From: Pholiota molesta
Taxonomy: Eukaryota; Basidiomycota; Agaricomycetes; Agaricales; Strophariaceae
Assembly (NCBI GenBank): GCA_014925825.1
Contig: JACGCK010000089.1
Span: 1 to 64,000 of the forward strand
DNA length: 64,000 nucleotides
Direction of reading: 5' to 3'
Each line of letters starts with the position of its first letter. Position 1 is the first letter of the stretch. Position numbers and translations under genes: made by a program. The notes under the pieces are model-generated. The model ran no database searches. It saw only the letters and a program-made list of their open reading frames with translations, and was not told where the DNA came from. This document shows positions 1-12,715 of this stretch, one piece after another.

Positions 1-594
1 CTTTCATCGAGACATTTCAATTCAACCTGTACGGGAACAAAACACATCCTCTGTATGCGGAGCTCGAGAAGCTGGAAAAGTCGATAGATATATCCGGCGG
101 TGAAAAACAACGCATAGTCGCGTAGGTGGAATTTAATCCGTACTTTCCTGGCTGCTGATGAATAATTTACTTCGACCTCTATGTAGATCGCGCTCTTTCA
201 TGCGGTTTAAATCTGGGAAAGTCAAGTTCGTCGCCGTTGACGAGCCTAGCTCTGCGTTGGATGCAGAAGGAGAGCTGCAGTTATTCAAAAGATTGCTCGA
301 CGTCCGAGAGGGCAAGACGATGGTATTCGTTACGCATCGTTTCGGACATCTCACAAAATACGCTGATATGATTATGTGAGGGTATCCAATTATTCTTCAT
401 CTTCTTTGCTGACAAGATTTCGTCTGCGTGTCACTAGATGCATGAAAGATGGATCGATTGTTGAAACTGGATCTCATGAGCATCTTATATCAGCCAAAGG
501 AGAATATGCAAAGCTTTACAACATTCAGGCAAGCGCCTTTAGCCACAACGGCAATATCAAGGAGGAATCTCTCGCCAGTGAGGCTATAATATAA
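1..594 (+). CDS. ABC transporter, C-terminal nucleotide-binding half (5' partial)
   Basis: The window opens inside this gene, so the membrane domain and Walker A are not visible. Three exons are read: 3..121, 187..375 and 438..594, with introns GT 122..186 AG and GT 376..437 AG. The joined protein shows an ABC signature (ISGGEKQRI), Walker B and D-loop (VAVDEPSSALD), and the switch histidine in VFVTHRFG. It then has the usual tail ICMKDGSIVETGSHEHL and stops with TAA at 592. This is the ATP-hydrolysing half of an ABC exporter; the substrate cannot be told. The Q-loop to signature stretch looks short, but upstream sequence is missing. Family assignment is firm. Confidence 0.88.
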
Positions 595-1536
595 GCATTT
601 TCTGGAGTTGAAGGAACAATCAGTTTCATGATATAGAAATTTTGATAATGTAGTAAACTTTGGATCGAATGTACGTATAGAATGTCGATGTGATATTTCT
701 TTAACCTTCAATATTAGGGTGTTTTTTCCCCTAAAATCCTGGAGTCCACAACATCATTCGAGTTCACTGGCGATATTCTGCTGGTCCATGGTACACATAT
801 CCATTCTGAGCGGCAAATGATCAAGTTGAAAGACATTGGAATTACGGTCATCAGGCCATCTGAAAAGACGTGGGAACGTGGTTTGACAGTGACGATATGA
901 TTCAACGTAAGTAAAAGAGTAGCAAGTTTTCTTTGAACCTGTTCCCAAACTTGGTGTCTAAGAACTCGAACTTCGTCAAAGGATGCGTGAGGCGTCCTTA
1001 TCAGCCTTTCGTTGAGCTGGCACACCCTCAATTCGAAGACAATGCCTTGACAACGCCGTACAGGTCTGTCATTCCATCCCTCGAGGCTCCAGACGAAAAT
1101 TTGAATCAGGGTCCTGTCTTAATTTCTAGAGCCCTGGCTCTTATCCCTAAAGTTGTCCGCTACTTTGCCTGGCTCATTTCATACCCTTGCATCTTCCACT
1201 GACTATCTCAGTGATCGACGTCGGATGACTACAATGAAAATTTCAAGAACAGACTCGCGGTCGTTTGCGAGGGGCGCAACGATTCCTCGATTCATACCTC
1301 TCGACGGTGTCGTTCCGCCAGAATTCTTATCTGAAGCGTTTACGTGCGTTGTTCATCTAGTAGCAGGGTCGGGAATCATTACGAGCCGAACGAAACATAA
1401 AAGAGTGAACAGGAAGTGAAATGAGCACTACCCATTTCTACCATCTCTGAATCGTTCACCTCGTCCATCCTCAAGGTGAGTGTGCTTATTGTTGTTGCGG
1501 AGTCCTGGAACAACTCAAGCTCATCCGGACCCTGCT
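595..1536. other. Intergenic stretch with possible coding relics
   Basis: No complete gene is recognised. On the plus strand, 719..900 reads openly with protein-like composition (for example DILLVHGTHIHSE, then RPSEKTWERG before a TGA). About 930..1200 also reads openly with a proline-rich peptide. No start, domain or splice chain joins them. They may be worn remnants of an older gene or chance open frames. Confidence 0.3.
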
Positions 1537-3302
1537 ATGGATAGCATGAGTTATACTCGTTCCCCAGTTGTCAAGTCGTTCGGGTTGGCGTTCGATATCC
1601 CGCCACTCAGTTTTGACCGCGTTCATGCCGGCCATGTCGCAGTATCATCATTCCCTCTGTTCCAGATACCTATAGAACTATTCCCCACATATTGAACTAT
1701 CTGTCAACAGACGACCTGCTGGCCTTCAGCCAAGTGGATAGAGACTGTCGCCGATTAGCCTTGCTATCCATTTTCAAGGACGTCAGTATGTGCTTCGCTC
1801 GCGATAGTATATGTCACAAGTTCCTGGAAAACGTCCCATTCTCGACCACCACAGATCATTGTCCGCATTCGCCTTCTTCGTACATTGCGTCATGCATTCG
1901 ACGTTTGACCGTAACGGTCGAGCCTTGCAATAAGCTCATTCCGAATTACGACATTATCGTCTCGGAGTACGATTCCTTGGCTCTTGCAAAAATGAACTCT
2001 TCTCTACACAGCTTCGTCGAGTCTGTTTCTCACAAGATCCAAAGTTCTTATCCGAACATCCACGTACTAGATTGGAATACCCCCACGCTTATTTCGGCTT
2101 CTACGTTCAACTCTATACTCGCATCTCCCATCAAACATTTACGTCTCCAAGGTGCCGCGATCTATAATGATGGTTCTTTCTCCCCTTCTACTGGCGAATT
2201 ATTCCTCGAAACCTTCAGCTTGGATCTATCATCAATCCATACTAAAGATCGCCACCATCCTAATGTTTTCGAAGACATCCTTCTTCGAACTAGGGCAACT
2301 CTTCGTCAACTTATATGGTGCGGGTACCTCAACGACAACGAAATCAATATTGATGGCGATATTCATTTTCCTCGTTTGCGATCGCTAACTCTCGACATCG
2401 TTTCCTCCGTGAGCGACAAACTCATTCAAGTTCTCTTCGGGCCATCTACCCGCGTCGAGACCTTAGCTATCGACATCATGACCTCATCTACGTGCAAGTT
2501 TTTCGTAGCACGAGGATGCGTTCCCACTTTGAAGCAGTTATGTTGGCTGAATCATAGTCAAGGTGATCTATCGCCGTATGATGATGTACTCAGTTTCCTA
2601 CGATACAACACCCAGCTCGAAGCGCTCCATATTCCCGGCCCCGCTTCCCCGCAATTCCTCTCGTTCTCGCTCCTTCCGACATTGCGTCAACACTTTGAGG
2701 CGCTCAATTCTCTCCATCTTGTATGGGGCTCTCCGGACATTCACGAGGATGCTCTCATAGTGATCTCCACCATACCTACTCTCCGGCATCTCTGGCTATC
2801 TGCTGGGAATCAGAACAGCTTGCGGAACACCTGGGAAATCGACCATCAGTCTATCCTCACATGGCTCTCCCCTCTAAGGCACCTCGAAACATTTGCTCTC
2901 TCCCACGATACCTACGAAGTAAACGCCCATCCCCTTGCACCTAGATCCTACGATTACTATGCAAGTAGAGCGATCCCAGTAGATTTGGACGTCTCTAAAT
3001 ATCTTTCCGCCCCTGATTTTGATGTTTATCAAGGCAAGAATGTCGATTTCTTGCTGGGGCGCGCACAGCAGATAGAAATGCGCCGCCTTGCATGGGAAAG
3101 CTGGCACGCAGAACGTATGCTTATGATAACGAATGAATACGTTGTCCAGTTTCCTATTTTACGTTGGTTGTTCATTGGTCAACTTTTGTTTACTAAAAGC
3201 GCTTCTGAAACTTTTTCTCTGGTACATAAACCCCCTAGACGCGACCCCTACCTGACATCTTTGCAGAAAAAGATGTCCATGACGCTGTGGCGACCTATCT
3301 AG
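1537..3302 (+). CDS. F-box protein (one-base frame break at the F-box)
   Basis: The long open frame runs 1692..3302 without introns, but its first residues are the middle of an F-box. The upstream half lies in another frame starting at ATG 1537 and ends IPIELFP. The downstream frame continues HILNYLSTDDLLAF. The two halves form a normal F-box only if one C is added to the CCCC run at 1683..1686, giving 588 aa with the F-box near residues 46-90. The rest is a leucine-rich region with no recognised repeats, as in many mushroom F-box proteins that probably offer SCF ubiquitin ligases different substrates. The break is either an assembly under-call or a young inactivation. It is unrelated in sequence to the F-box pair at 11.4 and 27.9 kb. 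Confidence 0.75.
1683..1686 (+). other. Frame break in a C4 run of the F-box gene
   Basis: The run TTCCCCAC separates two frames of one F-box. One more C joins them exactly and makes 1537..3302 divisible by three. Confidence 0.7.
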
Positions 3303-4004
3303 ATTTCCATAGAAGAGCATGTACTTATTCTACGTAAAGTAAGTACTTGGCGTGTATGTTTAGGATATTATTAGGGGAGTTTCGCTTCACTTGGATGCAT
3401 CTTTGTAGAATACTTGGAGATAAACGCACATTCTGGATCTGTCCTTGTTATCGACCAGTGCTCTACTTTCGGTCATGGTTTATGTATAGACGTTCTAAAA
3501 ATAACTTGATGACTGCGGAGGGTGTAGTGTAATTCTCACGCACGACAACGAAACTATGTACTTGCGCTCTGAGAGAATGCTGGCAAGTCCATCATTCGAA
3601 CAAAGGATCGTCTATATCGTATCTCTATTTACCAGAGACTAGTTGGTTTAGACAGAGACGGTTTTTCAAACTTTGCAGTGGTTGGTGGTTGTATTGCAAG
3701 ATATTGATTTGAAAGTTGTTTGGAAGACTTTGAAAGTCCATCTTATTCATTTGACGGAAAGTACTAACCGTGTAATGACTTACGTTAACAAAGCATATGG
3801 TCTCGCTTTTTTTAGACTCCATCCTATGTAGCACAAGCACATGAGATGAATTCTGAATGAATTTGACCCTAGCAAGGTGCTCATGGGCACGTTCTATTTT
3901 GAAATGGCCGAGGTGGGGCAGCGGGCTTCTCACTGATTCTCCAATAAAAGGAAGGTTTCGGAAAGTGATATCAATAACTTCTTCACCCACCGTCTACAGC
4001 TGCC
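3303..4004. other. Intergenic: 3' region of F-box gene and promoter of the permease gene
   Basis: No supported gene. The open frames here lack motifs and splice logic. I see no clear TATA box close to the ATG at 4005. Confidence 0.5.
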
Positions 4005-6538
4005 ATGGCGTACAACGTTGCAAATGTCGCAATGACAGAGCCCATCCACGTGAACGAGCTCGAGAAGGCGGATCGTAGTTCCTCTATCGACTCCCCAGCC
4101 CATTTCACGGGAAGTAGAGAGATCGTCTTTGAGGACTACCTGCATTTCGCTGCGTTGCAACGACTGGAAGAAGATGGTGGCATTGAGAAGGTGGCTAGCG
4201 AGCCGAACTGGTTCCAAAGGCTTTCTGCGCACAAAGGACCGAACGTGAACGTTGATGTTCACAATGCCAAGTCGTATCCCATGACGGAATACGAAGAGGA
4301 CCAGGCAAAGGCGTCAAAAGCATTGCGCCTAGCTTCATGGGCGTCCGTATTTTATTTGATCACAACGGACATATTGGGACCTTTCAACGCACCATTCGCT
4401 ATTTCCCAGGTGGGATGGGTACCAGGTGCGACCTTCAAAGTTCTTTCGTTTGTTTCCATGGCGTTTAATTATAATTATTAGGCGTCATACTTTATTTCGT
4501 TAGTGAGTATGCCTATTCTATTCATTAAGATCCATGATTCTGAACATCTTAAATTTCTAGTGGGTGTAATGGCCCTATACACTGGCCTTATCTTGTGGCG
4601 ATTGTTTGTCCGACTCGACTCTGCGCGTTATCCGGTCAAAACTTATGCCGACATGGCGGAACGTATTTTTGGACGTGCTGCTCGCCATATTGTAAACGTG
4701 CTGCAAAGTCTACAGCTGATTATCAATGTACAAAGTCGCATTCCAGCATTTTGTTAAACCCATTCGCTGATTTGAATTCCTAGGTTGCGACTATCTGTTT
4801 GAGCAATGGTCAAGCCCTTTCTCAGGTTGCGAATTTCAAGGTCTGTATTTTCCCGTTCACAGGCGGTCCTCCAATTCTCACGTACCGTGTTCTCAGCTCT
4901 GCTTCTCTGTCTGTATCGTAATATGGTCCATCGTCGGCTTCGGTATAGGTCAAATTCGCACATTAAAGGTATGTTTCGCAATTCTGTTATTGCGCGCCGC
5001 CTGTTGAAATTTCAATACTTCAGGCCTATGGATGGTTGGCCAATAGCGCTGTGTGGTAACGATTCCGATCCGATTAAAAATACCGCGCCACTGAATATTC
5101 TGCTTTAGGCTCAATCTGCTCATTATATTTACTTCAATGGGCTTTGTGGCACACAGTGTGCCCAACTTCGCTGCAGCCAAAACTTCGCTGGGAGTTGATC
5201 CAGGTCCCATTATAAGCGCCAAGTTCACGACATTACCACTCTTCCTAAAGGTATGTCATCTTTATCTGTGCGCACATCCGGAATCATGACTCCAAAATCG
5301 CCTTCCCAGATCAACGGTATTATGAACATGGTGAACCATCATTAATTCTGACATTATCCCAAGGAAAGCTTTCTAATAGAGTTACGTCAAGGTTTTCGCG
5401 TATGGCGGAGCCATGATCTTCCCAGAAATGGTGGGTCGTTCATTCGTAATCACGTATTAGGGCCGTATTATTCAACTACTCTTTTGTGCGATTTCGATAG
5501 ATGGCTGAGATGAAGCGGCCGATGGACTTCTGGAAGGGAATGGTGCGTAAATTGCCTTTGATTACGAACGTATATATCATTTGATATATCTGACCGATTC
5601 AATAGACAATGGCACAGGCGCTTATTTTTGTCGCATATCTCTTATACGGCTGCTTCGTCTACGTTAGTCCGTTAATGTTGCATTTCGTTGATTATCTAAC
5701 TTATCCTCTTATTCAGGCCTTCCAAGGACAATTTACCCTCCCGCTCGCCTTCCAGGGTGTTAGCAAGCATTCTTGGCAGAATTTAGGCAATGTTATTGCG
5801 CTGATCACCGGTATCATTGCTGCTGGACTCTACGGAAACATTGGCATAAGTATGTAATCCAGACGATTGCTTATAATTGTATCTGACTCAAAATCCGGTA
5901 GAGGTCGTATACATCAACGTTGTTGAAGACTGGCTGAAAGGACCGCGGCTCATGACACCCAAAGGACGCATTGTCTGGTCGGGTAAGTTTGGGTTCCTAA
6001 TTGATTCAGATATAAGATCTTAAGAACTCATCATTCTTCATCGTGCATCCACAGGCCTCGTCTTCGTCTACTGGTCCCTGGGTAAGTAGATTCCTTAATG
6101 TCTGAATCCGCTCCGCCGTATTGATCTCTCCAATCACACCCAGCGTTCATCATCGGTTCTGCTATTCCTCAAGTGCAGACCATCACTGGGCTTATTGCTG
6201 CCATTGCCATCATGCAATTCACCTACAGCTTCCCTCCGCTCCTCCGCCTTGGGTACGATGTGATCACCGATGCCATGGCTGCAGACAACCTATATGTACC
6301 TGGGACGGGCTCAACGGCGCGCATTGATACTTGGAGCGAGTGGTCTGATCATCTTTTTCTACGACAGGGCCTCTTTGGTGGACGCGTGTTTTTCAAGCTG
6401 TTCAATCTCGTTATTTTCCTCGGCGGATTGTCAATGGCTTGTCTTGGGATGTGGGGCGCCGGAGAAGCCATCAAGGCGACATTTGCGTTGTCCGGCGCGG
6501 CGACGTCGTTTGGATGCAAGTCCCCACTCCAAGGGTGA
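4005..6538 (+). CDS. Amino-acid permease, AAAP (Aa_trans) family
   Basis: Fifteen exons join cleanly: 4005..4425, 4482..4502, 4561..4727, 4784..4840, 4897..4968, 5024..5055, 5109..5250, 5310..5330, 5392..5430, 5501..5542, 5606..5662, 5717..5849, 5902..5982, 6055..6081 and 6144..6538. They total 1,707 nt (568 aa), all with GT-AG borders. The protein has a soluble N-terminus of about 100 residues, then hydrophobic segments with AAAP landmarks: GPFNAPFAISQVGWVPG, GFGIGQIRTLK, VFAYGGAMIFPE-MAEMKRP, and near the end LGGLSMACLGMWGAGEAIKATFA. The family carries neutral amino acids across plasma or vacuolar membranes, usually with protons; substrate and location are not shown here. Several exons are only 21-57 nt, which makes this gene easy to mis-predict. 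The frame is intact throughout. Confidence 0.93.
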
Positions 6539-6820
6539 AAAGCCAGCCAATAGGCTTTTTTACGATACATGTATCTACAAATACTTTACGATATTGGTCT
6601 TTTCTAACACTTCTATCCACGATGAATCTTTGAATATAAATCAATTTATAAGTAGAACCAATGATTCAACTGTGCAATGTCTAAATTGGGTGTCCAAACT
6701 AGCGCGGAGAATTATAAATAATAGTGTCATGAATGGGATCCTAATTGTCTATAGTAAAGAAGCAAGTCGAACAGGTGAATATAGCACAAAATACAGAACG
6801 ATGCATCCAGCGCATATCGC

Positions 6821-9800
6821 TCAAGAGGCGATCTTCAGCATCTCCCTCTTCGTAGCGATCTCGTCCCTCAACATAGCCACCCGACTGTCCAGCCTGGACG
6901 ACAGATCCACCGAGCTCGTCGCCAGACTCAGCGCTACATCCAGCCGCGCACTCGCACGGTCGAGCACTTCCGTCCACCGTCTCTTCACCTCCGCATCCGC
7001 ATGTGCGTCCGGGAGGTGCCCATTCCCATTGAGACGGCCGGCGTCAGCGGGATGCGACGTGCTGTCGCTGACTGACGATGCCGCACTCGCTACGTCAGCA
7101 TCTGGCCGCGCCAGCTCTGCCGCACTCCCTTCCGTGCCCGCCCGCTTATCGAGAGTCGTCTGTGCCTCCTTCAGATCTAGCACCGCGATCTCGAATGATG
7201 CCACACCGCCGACCCATGTGCTGGCCTTCAGCGCGCTCTGTTGGCCCACTGCCTCCTCTAGTAATCTCCGTGCCACGTCAGGCTTGCCGACCGTGCGGTA
7301 GTGGATGCCTAAAAGCAGCGCGCGGATGGCGATCTCGTCAGGGGAGTCGAGGTCGACGTCAAGGTCCGCAGAAGGCGTGGTGGCTGCCTTTGATGCCTCG
7401 AGCGAACCTGCGCTGGCAGAGGCGTCGTGGGCGATAGCGCTGAAGACAGGAGGAGTGAGGGCGCTAAGAGTGTCGATATGGGCTTGGGCGATATGAGGTG
7501 CGATGCGGCCGTGGTTGTTCCAGACTATTATGAGCAAAGTGTAAGCCGTACATCCAACGATTAAGATGAGGGAAGGTAGCGAAAAGCCTACAGATTCCCA
7601 TTTCTAGAGAAATATCGAATCAGAACGGGTTGTAATTTACTTAAACTGAACGACTCGTCACAAACCTTCAGCGGGGCTGATCTTTACTGCCTCAATACAA
7701 TTTTTGTCGCTCCCTGTCCTACGAGTTTGTTTTTCTTTGTAGAATGCCACTAGCAATCCTCGAAGAATGAGCTACGAGAAGGCAAGAATGGGAAACACAT
7801 ACGTTTCTTCTTAATGAAAACCTCTGTGGGTAGATCCTTCCCGCTAATCTTCTTTTTATTAATTAAGTCAGGAATTGCGTCCATTAAATACTGCGCCTTT
7901 TCCATATTTCCAAGAGAATAATAACAACCTGAATCCACGTATCATGATCACAGCCCCACGTAACACATTAAGCAATTCAAACGTACCAGCAGCGATGAAA
8001 TAATACGTTCCATGACTCCTATAAAACACCACCATATCAACAGGGCGTCTCGAATGTGTTACCGCACAAACCATGAATTCAACTCGGTCATTTTCAAAAA
8101 TGCCTCCGCCGCCTCCTGGTAGCGCATCTGGCTGAGCAGCGTCCACGCAAGTTCGAAGATGAGCTAAGATCATAAACCGTGCATGGTCAATCTCAACACC
8201 GCCGTGGCACATTGAAGCGTGTATTAGCGTACCATAATGTCAGCTTGGACAAACGAATGCGCCTGCGCCGCTTGGAGTCCTTCTTGGAGCACAACGATGG
8301 CTGCGTCGGCCTTATACGACATTCGCAGTATCTTCGCCTAGTATTATGTACCCCAGTTGAGATTAGGTTATCGAAAAGTATTGTCAGACTTACGCGATTG
8401 AGGATCCAGAGTGCTCCTACTGGGTATCGTGTTGCAATCCTGGAAAGTAACGATTGAGTCAGGAAAACAACACTGCAACTAATCGGCTGGAACCTACTGA
8501 TCAACAATTGTCTGATACTGAGCGAGTATCCCTTCCTCATTTGCCTGGTATCCCGAAACCAGCAGGACGACACCATAGTATGTCATCAAAACAAGACTAT
8601 GTAAATTCGGTCAGCGGCAAGTAATACTTTGAAGAATTTTGACAATCGACATACCCGGCGAAGACGCCGTGAACGTCGCATTTCGTTGCTGCGAGCGACA
8701 GGGCCTGTAATGCGAGCTTACGATCATGTTTGAATCCAAGGAAACCAACGAGACCTCTAACAAAACAATAATATTAACATCAATAGCGGAAATAGGAACA
8801 AGGCGAAAAAGTAAAACGGCGACATACTGGACCTTCCTCGGAAGCAACGAAAAAACAAGATTAAACAGCCCAAACCCAAAGGCTGTACCGGCCACAATAA
8901 GGTCTTCGACCGGACCGTCAGGAGCGATGCCTTGCTCCGGTTGGGTGGGTAAACTGGTCGTCGATGTCGACGGTGTCCCAACCCAACGCGAAAAGAAGCC
9001 CCCTGGCTTAGCAGCCGATGTAGGCGTAACGGGCGCGGTCGCGGGTATGGTCGAGGCGCTGGTGGCAGAGGTTGCAGAATGGGCGGAAATGAGCGACAGA
9101 TCAGAGGGCTTGTGCTTCAGGGATGCGGGGAGCGATGGCGAGACAGAAATGGGTGTTTTGCTTCCAGGCGGGTGGTAGGCGCCGTTTTGGTCGATGATAG
9201 GCGTATGCGGGAGGCCATGGGGGAAGACGGTCTTGTACAGTCTAAGGCAACGCAGAAGGGGTAAGAATATGACATATAGAAGACCGAAAAAGGGAACGCA
9301 CTTGGTGAACTTGGAGTGAGCGCTAACCCGAGATTAACAAATGCTGCCAGATGCTGCCCGAGAGGACTTGAGTCTCACCTATTCAAAGAATACCTACATA
9401 TAATCAGGAGAGAAGCTAGGGTATGTAGTCTGAGAGACTCACATGCACTGCAGGTATCCCATGTACGATTCGCTATAAAAGAATCAGATGACGAGGTAAT
9501 TGCATATTAACGGCAGGCATGCCTAAGCGCATGGGTGAGCCCCAACAAAACGACGGCGTCCGCGTTGAGGATCTCCCACTCCAGGCCATGGTGGAACCGA
9601 CTACGGTATAGGTCATGGGATTTCGGGGTGCGCGTGTATTTTCGGGTTCCAGCCTCGGATAACGAAAGGCATCGAGTGGCTTCTGCCATTAACCCTGACT
9701 GGTCGTAGTGTCAGGCACCCGACGCAGGGAGCATACTAGAAGATTACGCACTTCCATCCCGAGCGCCGCTTCCAGAAACGCGCACACTCCTAATCCCATC

Positions 9801-9946
9801 ATGTGGAACGGGTCGTCATGTTTCTTGAAGTGTTCGCGCGCGGAGACGATGTCGTTTGAGAAGAGGTAGTCAAAACCTTTGGTTGCACTGATCAAAAGTT
9901 GGGCGTTGGGGTGTTCTGGGCTACGCGTTTCCACTGCGGCAGACAT
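6821..9946 (-). CDS. Iml2/TTC39-like tetratricopeptide protein
   Basis: Read on the minus strand from ATG 9946 to TGA 6821 in about ten or more exons. Exon 1 (9946 to about 9740) has [30 protein letters not shown], typical of the Iml2/TTC39 N-terminus. Later exons give [21 protein letters not shown], a low-complexity Ser/Thr/Pro insert at about 9240-8920, [17 protein letters not shown], and TPR-like helices such as [20 protein letters not shown] and [20 protein letters not shown]. The last exon (7537..6821) carries more TPR-like helix and an Ala/Ser-rich tail. In yeast, Iml2 acts at the mitochondrial outer membrane and in clearing protein inclusions. The family call is good; internal splice sites were not all fixed. 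Confidence 0.82.
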
Positions 9947-11351
9947 TAAGGTCTAGTTTTCTCGGTTTATGTCTGCGAGGTTGTGGATGAGTTGGCCAGC
10001 AAGAACCAAGTACAACCGTACCAGGCCAGGCGCCGAGAGCAACGCGACACTTCCCGGCCCGTCGGCTGCAGCCTGCCATCGCCAAAATTTACAAGCGGCG
10101 CTTCGGCTGCCGGCATAGCATGGAAGATGATTCTGACCGATAATCTGACCTTCTAACGCACTCGTTCCTCTGCACTGATTTTTTGGCATCCAGATGGTTG
10201 TGTATGGGAATAATCTTCCTGGTTTTACAAAGAAGCTTTTGATGGACGCCCACCGATATCGCGATATTGCTTGTTTATTTACCCACTGGACCCGTTATGA
10301 CTTGACTCTCTAACGTTGTAACTGCCATCTTTATCTTCGTTACCTCTCTTCCGATTACATTGCGAGCCATATGTGCTCCTCGTATTGAATATCGCTCTCA
10401 TCAATATCACGATATGTCGAGTCTATCGCAGGGCAAAAAAAAAACAACGCTATTCAGGGAGTCTGGAATGTCGACAACCAACATGAAGGATATGGGGGGC
10501 GAATGTCCTTTCTTCTCTCGGAGATTTGGTTAGAGAGACAGAAAAAAACGATCTTTGAATGGGTGGCGTTCCCAGTCAACAAAACGGGAATAATTCGACC
10601 GCGATTGAGTTCCACTTGACTCTGTTACATGTAAAAGGTAAACAACAGCTCAATCATATCCAGGACGAATGACCTTGACTTTCTATACCATACATATTAT
10701 GATTTTGGCTTGTAGGCGCCGGCCTGCTCGCCACATGCTGCTGATTTAGTAAACGGGCGCCTACGGGCGCCATGTGCGGAATCGGGATCAAAACCCGAAG
10801 TTCAAAATCTCAATTGAAGTTCGGCAAAGAATTAACTGTAAGTAATAATTGGTGCCTTGCCCTTGGCAGGGGGTCCCCGGTCCGTAACTCAAAATTAGGA
10901 TTTGAAGGGCACCAACCATGCCATTATCATCACTTTGGTGGAACTAAAGCCTCATCTGGGAAATCAGGATTCTAGGTTAAGTATTCGCCTAGCCCAGACG
11001 AATATGATTCGAAGTCATGTTGCGCGGGTTAAATGTGTTGCCCCGGTCCTGTCCATGATCAGTTCAACTTGTGAATGGTAATGAAATTGAATGTAATAAG
11101 CAATGCGATGTAATATCAGTGTCAGATATACGACTGTCAAACGTTGGTAACAGGCCTCGTGCCAGAAACTACGCTAGGCACTTGTTCCGACTTAGGATTC
11201 TTATGAAATTCTCCGACAGGATGGACCACTTCATACCCCCCAATTCCACGTACATACGCGTGCTTCAAGGGTGTACGTACGATTGGCCGTCTTTCCTCCG
11301 CCCCACCATTTTTTCTTGGACTTGCCTTCAGGCTTCGACCGCGCCGCAACG
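9947..11351. other. Intergenic region between divergent genes
   Basis: It holds the promoters of the Iml2-like gene (leftward) and the decayed F-box gene (rightward). No gene is supported. A short inverted repeat lies near 10712..10766 (GTAGGCGCC and GGCGCCTAC around a 36-nt spacer). No other clear structure is seen. Confidence 0.5.
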
Positions 11352-12443
11352 ATGTCCGCCCAACACACCCTGCCCACAGAGCTCATCCGTCCCATCTTAC
11401 ACCACATAGCGGACCCAGCGCCGCTCGCCGCGCTCTGTCTGGCGAGCAAGCGCCTGCAATCCGAAGCGCAGAGGACCCTCTACCGTTCCCCAACGCAGTT
11501 CAACCTCCGTCCCCCGCAGCACATCCGCCTTCTTACGACCCTTGTCCACAACGCTCTCCTCGCGTCGCTCGTCAAGGGATACCACGTCCCCTCTACAATG
11601 GGCAGCCTGAAAGCGGCAGCCTGGACGCTCTTGCGCGCCGTCCTGCCATGCTGACCAACATGACGGAATTCGCGATCATAGCCTTCAGCGAAGAGATAAA
11701 AGTGCTGCCCATGGATCGCGTCGTGTGCCAGCTGGAGACGCTCGCCTGGATTGAAGTCGACTCCGAGCCGGCCGGGATATTCCCGAGGTGGCTTGCGACG
11801 CAGAAGGCGCTGAAGAAGTTGAAGTGGATCTGCAGGCACTCTATCGAACTTTCACCCGGTGCGGTTCCGGGCCTGGTGAGCTTGGAGGGGAATTTTCACG
11901 TGGTAAGCGCCTGCTGCCAGGCCGGAATATTAAGCGCCTGCACTGGGTTGCGGATCTCGCCTGGAAAGGGTGTTTTCCGGAAGAAAGCCTCGAAGGGATA
12001 AGCTGCGGTCTACGAAAGTTGGAATCGTTATCCTTCGAGAGCAGCTACAACGCGGTTGACTATCACTCGGTGGTTCAGCATCTTGCATCTCTAAGATTTT
12101 TAGAACTTGGAACTTGTTGGAGATCATCACGAGGTACGTTTATCAATTTTGAATCTATGGCTGGCATTTTAACACTAACATTTTTGTCCAGTTCTTCATC
12201 GACAACATACAAATACCGACCAATGTGCACGTCCTGATGTTGTCCATATCGCATGTGTATAGAAAGAATGCGGTTCTTTCCCTAGCCCAACGATCAGATT
12301 TTGTTGAAGCGCTGTTCGCAAAATCGCCCGCCCTTTTGCGAGTAGATATCGCGGCAAAGCTAGAGGGAGTTGATGTTTTCTACGAGCGCTGGGAACAAGG
12401 AGTTAGAAGAGAAGGTTTTGCGTCGTCAAAAGTTATGGCATAG
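11352..12443 (+). pseudogene. Decayed F-box gene, paralogue of the gene at 27.9 kb
   Basis: The start (MSAQHTLPTELIRPIL, then LCLASKRLQSEAQRTLYRSP) is a typical F-box and aligns along its length with the intact gene at 27871..29008. Compared with that copy, three indels break the frame: a one-base loss at 11646..11648, another at 11906..11911, and a 7-nt tandem duplication (GGAACTT) at about 12109..12115. Correcting each restores the paralogue's motifs, for example LVGDHHE against LLGDGKE just before the same intron (12134 to about 12190). The last exon is open and conserved (VFYERWEQGVRREGFASSK). The 7-nt duplication is hard to explain as a sequencing artefact, so true decay is likely. Confidence 0.78.
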
Positions 12444-12552
12444 AATTTGCTTGGGGTTGGCTTGGGGTTGTATCATGCAGTGATATAAGTACATACAAAT
12501 CGAGGGACCTTTTAGAGAATATCTGAGCAATACTCAAGAAAAAACGCTTACG

Positions 12553-12610
12553 GATGCTCATTCTCCTCTCATGAGCTACATTGGCGCCGCAACCCTTGAG
12601 CGTGATATCC
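12553..12610 (+). repeat. 58-nt repeat, copy 1
   Basis: Matches the reverse complement of 14412..14469 with three differences in 58 nt. Both copies read as the same peptide (SPLMSYIGAAT here, SPLMSYVGAAT there). It lies just past the decayed F-box gene and before the TMEM242-like gene. Confidence 0.85.
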
Positions 12611-12715
12611 AATTGCCGTTAGCGCCCAGGCTATTTGGCTCCGCTTGTCTCGCATCCCCACGGCAAACACCGCCAATCAACCACCAGAAATTTCTCCGCC
12701 ACCCATCCCCGCGTC

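Noticed and set aside
10712..10766. Inverted repeat GTAGGCGCC ... GGCGCCTAC
   Set aside because: Only nine bases per arm and no target duplication; could not be tied to an element or a regulatory site.
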